Positions 7,077-13,464 of a stretch of 19,405 nt of DNA are shown one piece after another (the stretch's first letter is position 1; each line of letters begins with the position of its first letter). A program made the translations under genes and the position numbers. The notes beneath the pieces are model-generated. The model was not told the origin of the DNA, did not search any database, and saw only the letters and a list, made by a program, of their open reading frames with translations. This DNA comes from UBA12088 sp964568345 (GTDB lineage: Bacteria > Patescibacteriota > Minisyncoccia > Phycocordibacterales > UBA12088), in the NCBI GenBank assembly GCA_964568345.1, contig CAZMPG010000023.1, positions 1 through 19,405 on the forward strand, written 5' to 3'.

Positions 7077-7478
7077 CTACGACGCGGGGGACATGTGTCG
7101 CAGCACCGTATCAATGACGACCTCGAGCGAGGTGTCGGCTTTGTTGAGAAACACCGCGTGATGCTTCGTCGCCTCCATCCGCAAGCCCCCTTCGCCGGAG
7201 AGCGTCGTGAGCACGACAACCGGTGTCGCGAGCCCCGCAGCACGGAGGTCACCCAAGACCTGCATGCCATTCTTGCCCGGCAGCATCACGTCGAGCACGA
7301 TACAGTTCGGCTCGTGACGACGCACGAGCTCGACGACACCGGTTCCCTCCCCGGTCTGTACGACGTCCACCCCGTTCTCCGCGAGCCGGCTTGCGATGAA
7401 GGTCCGCAAGGGTACATCATCCTCCACGACGAGGACCCGCTGCGCACGCTGCTGAAATAGTTTGCTCCAAAATCCCAT
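7077..7478 (-). CDS. Stand-alone response-regulator receiver protein
   Basis: CheY-like single-domain receiver, 133 aa, no output domain. The acidic pocket is Asp20-Asp21 (VVEDD), the phosphoacceptor is Asp63 (IVLDVMLPG), the switch threonine is Thr91 (VVLTT) and the conserved lysine is Lys113 (FLNKAD). A basic N-terminal extension of about 12 residues (WSKLFQQRAQR) precedes the first strand. It lies 8 bp downstream of a paralogous receiver and 2 bp upstream of the kinase-like gene. Such single receivers act by protein binding, for instance on pilus motors or as relay proteins; the partner here is unknown. Confidence 0.92.
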   Translation of the reverse strand: MGFWSKLFQQRAQRVLVVEDDVPLRTFIASRLAENGVDVVQTGEGTGVVELVRRHEPNCIVLDVMLPGKNGMQVLGDLRAAGLATPVVVLTTLSGEGGLRMEATKHHAVFLNKADTSLEVVIDTVLRHMSPAS

Positions 7479-7486
7479 ATGATGGT

Positions 7487-7873
7487 TTAGGACAGCTTCC
7501 CCCTCACTGCCTGCACAATGTCGTCGAGCGACGTCGCAGACTTGTTGAAGAATGTCGCATCGAGTCGATCGGCATCTTTCCGCAGATCCGCGGTGCCGAG
7601 GAGGTTCGAGAGGATGACGACCGGCAACGTGCCCCCGCTCCCCCGTATGTCCTCAAGGAGCGAGATGCCGTCCTGGATGGGGAGAATGAGGTCGAGCACG
7701 AGCGCGTCAGGGGTATGCTCCGCGATGAGCTTGAGCACCTCATGCGGATCACCGGTCTCGAGGACCTTGTACCCGGACTCAGTGAACTTATCGGCGAGCG
7801 TCGAGCGAAGCATGACGTCGTCCTCGACGATGAGGACCGTGTATTTCCGTGATAAGAAGTCCATGAACGACAT
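7487..7873 (-). CDS. Stand-alone response-regulator receiver protein (paralogue)
   Basis: CheY-like single-domain receiver, 128 aa from ATG 7873. Pocket Asp18-Asp19 (IVEDD), phosphoacceptor Asp61 (LVLDLILP), switch Ser89 (VILSN), Lys111 (FFNKSA). All key residues are intact. It resembles its downstream neighbour in the unusual FxNKxxTSL segment after beta-5, so the pair probably arose by duplication. ATG 7864 is an alternative start three codons later; neither has a visible Shine-Dalgarno sequence. First gene of the signalling cluster, 81 bp after typA. Confidence 0.92.
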   Translation of the reverse strand: MSFMDFLSRKYTVLIVEDDVMLRSTLADKFTESGYKVLETGDPHEVLKLIAEHTPDALVLDLILPIQDGISLLEDIRGSGGTLPVVILSNLLGTADLRKDADRLDATFFNKSATSLDDIVQAVRGKLS

Positions 7874-7908
7874 ACGCGAGCATGCACAGCCTAGGGCCGT
7901 ACCCGTAT

Positions 7909-7925
7909 GGTACCGTAGCGGTACC
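7909..7925. promoter_or_regulatory. 17-bp dyad GGTACCG-N3-CGGTACC upstream of the receiver genes
   Basis: Perfect 7-bp arms at 7909-7915 and 7919-7925, about 36 bp before the first receiver start. A further GTACC-like sequence lies at 7899-7903. It could be an operator for the signalling cluster. It also lies just after the typA stop, so it could instead belong to a transcript end. Confidence 0.4.
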
Positions 7926-7939
7926 CCTGCAGCAAGGGG
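7924..7939 (-). terminator. Short hairpin after typA
   Basis: CCCCT-TGCTGC-AGGGG on the minus strand, starting about 15 nt after the typA stop. The stem is only 5 bp and no run of T follows, so an intrinsic terminator is doubtful. Confidence 0.25.
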
Positions 7940-7954
7940 CCTCTGCACAGGAAG

Positions 7955-9745
7955 CTACGCAACCTGCCGTCGCGCCCGGGCACGACCCGTTTCCGTGAGT
8001 TGCTGCTTCCGGAGGCGCACCGAGCTCGGCGTCACCTCGAGGTACTCGTCGTCCGCCATCACCTCGAGCCCGAGCTCGATGGTGAGGAGCTTGGGCGGCA
8101 CGAGGCGAATCGCCTCATCGGCGCCCTTGCTCCGCATGTTCGTGAGCTGCTTGCCCTTCGTGGGATTCACCACCATCTCGTCCCCCTTGCTCGTGTCACC
8201 GATCACCTGCCCTTCGTACACCTCGACGTTCTCTCGTATGTACAGCGTCCCCCGTGTCTGCAGGTTGTCCAGGGAAAAGGCGAGTACCTTACCCGTCATC
8301 TGCGAAATCATGCTCCCCGCAGCACGCTTCACCAGCTCGCCCGCGTACGGCTTGAAGCCGACGACGCGCGACGCGATGATGCCCTCCCCCCGCGTGTCCA
8401 CGGTAAACTGGTTGCGGTAGCCGAAGAGCCCGCGTGTCGGCCCCTCGAACACGAGGCGCGCGCGCCCCTCATGCGTCTGCATCGAGAGCATCCGTGCACC
8501 GCGGAGTCCGAGCTTCTCGATCACCGGCCCCTGAAACTCCCCCGGGACGTCTACCGTCACCTCCTCATACGGCTCGCACCGCACCCCATCCACCACCTTC
8601 TCAATGACCTTCGGCTGCGACACCTGCATTTCGTACCCCTCCCGCCGCATCTGCTCGAGGAGGATAGCGACGTGGAGCTCGCCACGCCCACGCACGACGA
8701 ACCGCTCGCCACCACCCTGATCGAAGTCCACCCGAAGTCCGACATTCACCTCGAGCTCCTTCTCGAGCCGCTCGCGAAGCTTTCGACTCGTCACGTGCTT
8801 CCCCTCGCGCCCCGCAAACGGGGAGTCATTGACGAGAAACGTGAGCTCAATCGTCGGCTCGTCTACTGCTATCGAGGGGAGGAGCGGAGCGTCGAGGGTG
8901 TGCGAGATGGTCTCCCCAATGAAGATGTCGGGGAGGCCGGCGATCATCGCGATGTCGCCCGACGCCACCGCATCGGTCTCGACCCGCGAGAGCCCGGAAA
9001 AGGAGAAGAGCCTCGTAATCTTCCCCTGTGCCTGCGCCGCCTCACTCCGCGCATAGACCATATCCCCCACCTTGAGGACTCCATCGTAGACACGCACGAT
9101 GCCGAGCCGCCCGAGGTAGTTGTCGTACGCAAGGTTGAAGGGCTGCGCACGAAGCGGCAGATCATCGTGCCCACTTGAGAGCGGCACATGGGCGAGGATG
9201 AGGTCGAGGAGCGGCGTGAGGTCGGTCGAGGGGTCATCCACGGTTCGCTTGGCGATACCCTGCCGCCCGATGGCGAGCATTGTCGGGAAGTCGAGCTGCT
9301 CGTTCGTGGCGCCAAGCTCTGCAAAGAGGTCGAACACCTGATTGTGTGTCCGGTCAATGTCCGCGGCTGGCTTGTCTATCTTGTTGATGACGACAATTGG
9401 CCGATGCCCAAGCTCGAGCGACTTCTTGAGCACGAAGCGCGTCTGCGGCATCGGGCCCTCCTGGGCATCCACGACGAGGAGCACGCAGTCAATGGAGCGT
9501 AGCACCCGCTCCACCTCGGAGCCGAAATCGGCGTGCCCGGGTGTGTCGACGATGTTCACCTTCGTGCCGCGGTAGGAGCACGCGGCATTCTTCGAGTAGA
9601 TGGTGATGCCCCGCTCCTGCTCGAGCGCATTGCTATCCATCGAGACTCCCTCGCCGACCGCGCCGGTCTGCCGCAGCAAGGCGTCGGTGAGTGTCGTCTT
9701 CCCATGGTCGACATGAGCGATGATGGCGATGTTGCGTATGTCCAT
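7955..9745 (-). CDS. typA: Translational GTPase TypA/BipA
   Basis: Ribosome-associated GTPase of the elongation-factor-G superfamily, 596 aa, the usual length for TypA. G1 is AHVDHGKT (10-17), immediately after the MDIRNIAIIA start typical of the family. G3 is DTPGHADFG and G4 is NKID. Domains follow in order: GTPase, beta-barrel domain II (RLGIVRVYDG), EF-G domain III/V-like folds, and the TypA-specific C-terminal domain (the ERGxxxxYxFFxL-like region with LQTRGTLYIRENVEVYEGQVIG). It aids 50S assembly and stress or cold adaptation. I chose ATG 9745 because upstream in-frame residues would be encoded by a hairpin-rich leader. It lies 85 bp after pilB and before the receiver genes. Confidence 0.96.
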   Translation of the reverse strand: MDIRNIAIIAHVDHGKTTLTDALLRQTGAVGEGVSMDSNALEQERGITIYSKNAACSYRGTKVNIVDTPGHADFGSEVERVLRSIDCVLLVVDAQEGPMPQTRFVLKKSLELGHRPIVVINKIDKPAADIDRTHNQVFDLFAELGATNEQLDFPTMLAIGRQGIAKRTVDDPSTDLTPLLDLILAHVPLSSGHDDLPLRAQPFNLAYDNYLGRLGIVRVYDGVLKVGDMVYARSEAAQAQGKITRLFSFSGLSRVETDAVASGDIAMIAGLPDIFIGETISHTLDAPLLPSIAVDEPTIELTFLVNDSPFAGREGKHVTSRKLRERLEKELEVNVGLRVDFDQGGGERFVVRGRGELHVAILLEQMRREGYEMQVSQPKVIEKVVDGVRCEPYEEVTVDVPGEFQGPVIEKLGLRGARMLSMQTHEGRARLVFEGPTRGLFGYRNQFTVDTRGEGIIASRVVGFKPYAGELVKRAAGSMISQMTGKVLAFSLDNLQTRGTLYIRENVEVYEGQVIGDTSKGDEMVVNPTKGKQLTNMRSKGADEAIRLVPPKLLTIELGLEVMADDEYLEVTPSSVRLRKQQLTETGRARARRQVA

Positions 9746-9779
9746 AGTATGCGGCCGTAGCGCAGCCGTGCAGCACCGC

Positions 9780-9808
9780 GGCACCACAGCACAGTGCTGC
9801 ATTGTGCC
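9780..9808. other. Hairpin-rich leader between pilB-like gene and typA
   Basis: On the minus strand GGCAC (9808-9804) pairs with GTGCC (9784-9780) around the perfect palindrome CAGCAC-T-GTGCTG. An alternative pairing joins GCAGCAC here with GTGCTGC about 17 nt further downstream. It lies 22 nt after the upstream stop and about 35 nt before the typA ATG. It could be a leader structure or a transcript-end stem; no T run follows. Confidence 0.4.
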
Positions 9809-9830
9809 ATGCATTTCATTGAAACACAAG

Positions 9831-11171
9831 CTATATGACGCGCGCGGCCTCCTCGACCGTCGTCACCCCCGCGAGCACCTTTGCGGCGGCATCCATCTTG
9901 ATGGTCTGCATGCCGTGGGCGATGGCGTAGTCCTGAATCTCAGTAAGCGACCGCTGGTCAAAGATGAGGCTGCGAAGCGTGTCATCGAGGATCATGATGG
10001 AGAAGATGCCGATCCGCCCACGGTACCCCGAGCCACCACACCTGTCGCAGCCCCGTCCGCGGACGAACGTCGCGGCGTCGGGAGCAATATCGAAGTGGGT
10101 GAGGTGGAGCTCCTGGGGCATATACGGCTCCTTGCACGCATCGCACGTCCTCCGCACGAGCCGCTGCGCGATGATCGCGTTGATGCTGTGGGCGAGGATG
10201 CTCCGCGGTATGTCGAGCTCGAGGAGCCGGGCAATGGTGCCGATCGCGGTGTTTGCGTGGATCGTTGAACCCACGATGCGGCCCACGAGCGCACTCCGCA
10301 CCGCATACTCGGCAGTGTGCGGGTCGCGGATCTCGCCAACCATAAGAACGTCGGGGTCCTGGCGTAGGACGGACTCCATCGCGCGCTCGAACGTGAGCCC
10401 CCGCTCCGGCCGTATCTCGCACTGTCGAAGCCAGTCGAGGTGGAACTCAATGGGGTCTTCGAGCGTGACAATGTTGCGTTCCTCGCCCCGAAGCTCTCGG
10501 AGGATGGAGTAGAGTGTCGTCGTTTTGCCCGAGCCCGTCGGCCCGGTGACGAGGAGCATACCAAACGAGGTGAGGAGCGCCTCACGAAGGCTCTTGAGCA
10601 CACCAGCATCCATACCGAGCTCCTCCATGGAGAGGAGTGTGCTCTGCCGATTGAGCAGACGCATGACGATGACCTCGCCGTTTACCGAGGGGAACACCGA
10701 CACCCGCACATCGAAGTACTGCTCGCTGCCGGCTGCACCCGAGTCACCTACCTCGGTGAGCACGAGCTCAATGTGGCCGTCCTGGGGGAGCTGCCGCTCG
10801 GAGATATTCATGTCGGCGAGCACCTTGATAGTGTTGAGCGTCGTTGCATACTCCTCGGACGGACGAGCGGTGAACTCACGAAGGAGGCCGTCAACCCGAA
10901 AGCGGATACGGTACTCGTGCTCGTGCGGCTCAATGTGGATGTCGGATGCGCCGGACACAATGGCCTCGTTGATAATGCCGCGCACGAAGAGCACCGCATC
11001 GTGGTGTACCTCCGCACCAAGCTCTCGCTGCGACTTAGGGCGTATCTGCGCAATGGTGCGCGGCGCGTCTGCCGCAGGACGTATCGGCTGTACGCTGCCG
11101 GAAACACCCCAAGCTTCCGCGCGCTCCTCAGGCGTCGTGACACTATCGGTGGTTGGATTGTAGCGAAACAT
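9831..11171 (-). CDS. pilB: Type IV pilus assembly / type II secretion ATPase (PilB/GspE family)
   Basis: Hexameric cytoplasmic ATPase that powers pilus extension, 446 aa. The N2-like domain spans about 50-175 (SGASDIHIEPHEHEYRIRFRVDG region). Walker A is GPTGSGKTT (210-218), the Asp box is around TLEDPIE (236-242), Walker B is DPDVLMVGE (272-280) and the His box is STIHAN (302-307). A four-cysteine zinc site is formed by Cys343/346 and Cys375/378, the usual mark of PilB/GspE against PilT. The GspE_N (N1) domain of full-length PilB (about 560 aa) is missing. Start ATG 11171 follows a TATACT box by 22 nt. An upstream, separately promoted gene encodes a cell-wall lytic protein, which fits envelope assembly. 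Confidence 0.93.
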   Translation of the reverse strand: MFRYNPTTDSVTTPEERAEAWGVSGSVQPIRPAADAPRTIAQIRPKSQRELGAEVHHDAVLFVRGIINEAIVSGASDIHIEPHEHEYRIRFRVDGLLREFTARPSEEYATTLNTIKVLADMNISERQLPQDGHIELVLTEVGDSGAAGSEQYFDVRVSVFPSVNGEVIVMRLLNRQSTLLSMEELGMDAGVLKSLREALLTSFGMLLVTGPTGSGKTTTLYSILRELRGEERNIVTLEDPIEFHLDWLRQCEIRPERGLTFERAMESVLRQDPDVLMVGEIRDPHTAEYAVRSALVGRIVGSTIHANTAIGTIARLLELDIPRSILAHSINAIIAQRLVRRTCDACKEPYMPQELHLTHFDIAPDAATFVRGRGCDRCGGSGYRGRIGIFSIMILDDTLRSLIFDQRSLTEIQDYAIAHGMQTIKMDAAAKVLAGVTTVEEAARVI

Positions 11172-11193
11172 ACATGGGGCGATGTGTGTACGC

Positions 11194-11199
11194 AGTATA
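11194..11199 (-). promoter_or_regulatory. -10 box (TATACT) of the pilB-like gene
   Basis: TATACT on the minus strand 22 nt before ATG 11171, predicting a leader of about 15 nt. It lies directly after the stop of the upstream gene. No -35 box recognised. Confidence 0.55.
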
Positions 11200-11220
11200 C
11201 CAAAAGGTGCACCCACGCCG

Positions 11221-11847
11221 CTACCCAAGGTCGGCGAGGAGCACGTTGAGGGTGCGCTTTGTTACCCCCGACACCCGCCCGATACCCGGCGCCCGACTAC
11301 CGAGGCAGCCAATGCCCTGATCACACTGGAACCGCGCAAGAGCGAGCACAAGCGAGAGGTCGAAGGTGTCGCTCGACGAGAAGGCGAGGTAGCCACTCGC
11401 CGCGAGCACGCGGCGTACGAGGAGCACCTCGGGAGAGTGGGTGCCGAGCGTGAGCGTCTTGGTGATACGCGCCGTGGTGGTGCCCGTCGGAGCCAGGGGA
11501 ACGCACGACACCCAGGGGGTAGTCCCTTGGGCACGGTAGAGCTCACGCGCGTACCCGAGGTTGCCGATGAGCGTCGCGAGGTCGTACCCAAGCGCTCGAG
11601 CCGGGGCGAGGTGTGCTTCAGCAAACTGAAACACGCCGATCATGGTACCGCCAGCGCCACCGCGGAGCACCGAGCCATCGGCAGCGGTCTGCCGCAGCCC
11701 CGACTCGCACCGCGCTATATCCACCATGACCGGGGCATCGGGCATGAGCGCCTGTATCGCCCGCGCCACCTGCTCGGGGGTGGCTGCCCAGCTCACGGAG
11801 GGCATGAGGAGTGCGATGAGGAGGAGTGCTGCAGGTTTCCGCACCAT
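11221..11847 (-). CDS. Secreted lysozyme/transglycosylase-like protein with peptidoglycan-binding domain
   Basis: Exported protein of 208 aa. The signal peptide is about 1-21 (KPAALLLIALLMPSVSWAA). The first domain (about 24-117) resembles small SLT/goose-lysozyme-like domains: IARCESGL supplies the likely catalytic Glu48, followed by IGVFQF, GYDLATLIGNLGYARELY and PWVSC; Cys47 and Cys115 could form a disulfide. The second domain (about 131-205) looks like PG_binding_1 (LGTHSPEVLLVRRVLAASGY... LARFQ... GVTKRTL), with a cysteine pair at 175/181. It probably cuts or remodels peptidoglycan, perhaps to let the pilus through. ATG 11847 was chosen because TATACT ends 7 nt upstream and the signal peptide starts there. 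Confidence 0.8.
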   Translation of the reverse strand: MVRKPAALLLIALLMPSVSWAATPEQVARAIQALMPDAPVMVDIARCESGLRQTAADGSVLRGGAGGTMIGVFQFAEAHLAPARALGYDLATLIGNLGYARELYRAQGTTPWVSCVPLAPTGTTTARITKTLTLGTHSPEVLLVRRVLAASGYLAFSSSDTFDLSLVLALARFQCDQGIGCLGSRAPGIGRVSGVTKRTLNVLLADLG

Positions 11848-11854
11848 AGACGGT

Positions 11855-11884
11855 AGTATAAACCAGTGCATGAGAATACCACAA
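11855..11884 (-). promoter_or_regulatory. Promoter TTGTGG-N18-TATACT, 7 nt before lysozyme-like gene ATG
   Basis: -35 TTGTGG (11879-11884) and -10 TATACT (11855-11860) on the minus strand, 18 bp apart. The -10 box ends 7 nt before ATG 11847, giving a leaderless or near-leaderless mRNA. Confidence 0.65.
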
Positions 11885-12008
11885 CCGCCCCACACGAGCG
11901 TAGACGAAGCCTCTCAAACAAGGCACGGGCAAGGAAGTGCGGGGCGTAGGAGACAACGAGCGTTTCCGCACGAAGCACGGCACGGTATGTGGGTATTTTT
12001 GCTCTGCA

Positions 12009-12425
12009 CTACTCAAACACCACCGAGAAGCGGTACATTCCCATCGAGCAGAGGCCCTCGAGGGTGCCGTGTGCCTTGTCGGCGGGCACTGGCACCTCGC
12101 GCACGCCATTCGGCCCGAGCACCGCTTCGAAGCCGAGCGCGGGGATGACGACGGCGGAGGAGCAGTCATACGTGCCCTCGGTGTGCAGGCGGATAATCGT
12201 GCTGGTGCCAGCGACCGCCTGCGTTGTCCGGGGTGTGTACCCGCCACGGGCGACGATGTCCACGTACTGCACGCCGTCCTCCGTCGTTGCCGAGGCAACG
12301 CGCGGCGGGTCGGCGCGTTCTGGCGTACTCGCGCGAGGCTTCTCCGCCCCATACCACACAATGCCCGCGGCAATGAGCACGCCGAGCGCAACTATGCCTA
12401 CACCGATACGCTGTGATGGTTGCAT
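12009..12425 (-). CDS. Membrane-anchored cupredoxin-like copper protein
   Basis: A 138-aa protein with an N-terminal membrane helix (about 7-25) and an extracytoplasmic cupredoxin-type domain (about 52-138). Candidate copper ligands are Cys88 (TYDCSS) and Cys126, Met128 and Met130 in the CSMGM motif near the C-terminus. This is the pattern of cupredoxin domains often found with heavy-metal exporters and SafE-like proteins. It is the last gene of the copper operon, 13 bp after the membrane protein gene, so it probably binds or relays copper outside the membrane. The usual histidine ligand is not obvious, so a type-1 blue copper centre is uncertain. I chose ATG 12425 because it precedes the membrane helix; a TATAGT box lies 12 nt upstream. 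Confidence 0.82.
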   Translation of the reverse strand: MQPSQRIGVGIVALGVLIAAGIVWYGAEKPRASTPERADPPRVASATTEDGVQYVDIVARGGYTPRTTQAVAGTSTIIRLHTEGTYDCSSAVVIPALGFEAVLGPNGVREVPVPADKAHGTLEGLCSMGMYRFSVVFE

Positions 12426-12437
12426 ACGAAGTAGAAC

Positions 12438-12443
12438 ACTATA
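12438..12443 (-). promoter_or_regulatory. Possible internal -10 box (TATAGT) before cupredoxin gene
   Basis: TATAGT on the minus strand overlaps the stop codon of the preceding gene, 12 nt before ATG 12425. It may allow separate expression of the cupredoxin. Weak evidence; no -35 box. Confidence 0.3.
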
Positions 12444-13464
12444 CGCCAATAATACCAAGCACTCGGAGCCCAAGAAAGCCATTCACGAGTGCGAAGCCGA
12501 CGACGAGGAGCCCCGCTGCCTTGAAGAATACCCCGCGGTACCGACGCTGTGCGAGGTTGAGCGAGCCAAACGAGAGGAGAGCGAGCACCGGCAACGTCCC
12601 GAGCGCGAATACGAGCATGGTGAGCGCGCCGGTGAGAAAGCTCCCACTCCCGAGCGCAGCGACCTGCATCGCCTGGGTAAATCCGCACGGGAGGAAGAAT
12701 GTCGCTGCACCGAGGAAAAGCGGTGCGCCACGCGTAGCTCCTCGCATTCGCGAGAACCATGCGTGTGGCATGGTCGGCACGCGCACACCGGGTACCTCGA
12801 GGAGCTGCAGCCCGAGGAGGAGCATCACCCCACTCACCACGACGCCGAGGACCGCACTCCCGTACACACCGAGCCGCACGACACCGCCGAGCACCCCAAG
12901 GAGCCCACCAAGCAGCGCAAAACCGACAAGCCGCCCCATGTGGAAGAGTGTCTGCTCGCGGTACCCACCTCCCGCCCTACCCTCGGTGGCGGCGAGTGAG
13001 AGTACAAACCCGCCGACGACCGCAAGGCACGTCGAGACCGACGCCACGAGCCCGACGAGGAGTGCGGTGATAAGCGAGCTTCCACGCCCGGCGAGGAGCG
13101 ACGCCACGCCGAGGCGATCAAGTGCAAGGAAGCCGCCAATGACGAGGAGTACCGCGGGCACCGCGATGAGCCACTCGCGTACTGTGCTCGTGCCACCCCC
13201 GCGTGTGCCCTGCTCTGCTGAAAGTGCATACCCCTGCGCTGCAACGAGCGGCGTAAAGAGTGCCGCAAGCTCGGCTGAGCTTTCACCTCGGCTGGTGCGG
13301 AACGTCACCGTGCCGTCAGCGAGCATCACACGCACGTCTTCCATGCCTGCCTCAGTGAGCGCGTCTCCGACGAGGATGGTGCACGCGGCACAGTGCATGC
13401 CGGAGACATACAGAGTGTGCTTCGTGGGGGGGAGGGTGTGGGGAGCGGAGTTTGTGGTGTTCAT
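12439..13464 (-). CDS. HMA-linked DsbD/SafE-like membrane protein
   Basis: A 341-aa fusion. Residues about 15-80 form a heavy-metal-associated domain with GMHCAAC (Cys25 and Cys28 as Cu(I) ligands). The rest holds about six or seven membrane segments of the DsbD_2/sulfite-exporter-SafE type, with conserved cysteines in VSTCLAVVGGF and LPCGFTQAMQ. Proteins of this architecture sit beside copper P-type ATPases and cupredoxins in many bacteria, and may move copper or reducing equivalents across the membrane. The start codon overlaps the copA stop (ATGA), so the two are translationally coupled. Function beyond copper handling is inference. Confidence 0.88.
   Translation of the reverse strand: MNTTNSAPHTLPPTKHTLYVSGMHCAACTILVGDALTEAGMEDVRVMLADGTVTFRTSRGESSAELAALFTPLVAAQGYALSAEQGTRGGGTSTVREWLIAVPAVLLVIGGFLALDRLGVASLLAGRGSSLITALLVGLVASVSTCLAVVGGFVLSLAATEGRAGGGYREQTLFHMGRLVGFALLGGLLGVLGGVVRLGVYGSAVLGVVVSGVMLLLGLQLLEVPGVRVPTMPHAWFSRMRGATRGAPLFLGAATFFLPCGFTQAMQVAALGSGSFLTGALTMLVFALGTLPVLALLSFGSLNLAQRRYRGVFFKAAGLLVVGFALVNGFLGLRVLGIIGV

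Noticed and set aside
5273..7161. Long plus-strand open frames (5273-6391 and 5749-7161) opposite the adaptor and kinase-like genes
   Set aside because: Low-complexity Ala/Ser/Arg-rich products on the reverse of recognised genes; typical high-GC shadows.
8000..9178. Plus-strand open frame opposite typA
   Set aside because: Antisense to a highly conserved GTPase and without recognisable motifs.
11848..12008. Small reading frames between the lysozyme-like and cupredoxin genes
   Set aside because: No start signal of the type seen elsewhere and no recognisable protein; only the lysozyme-like gene promoter is supported here.
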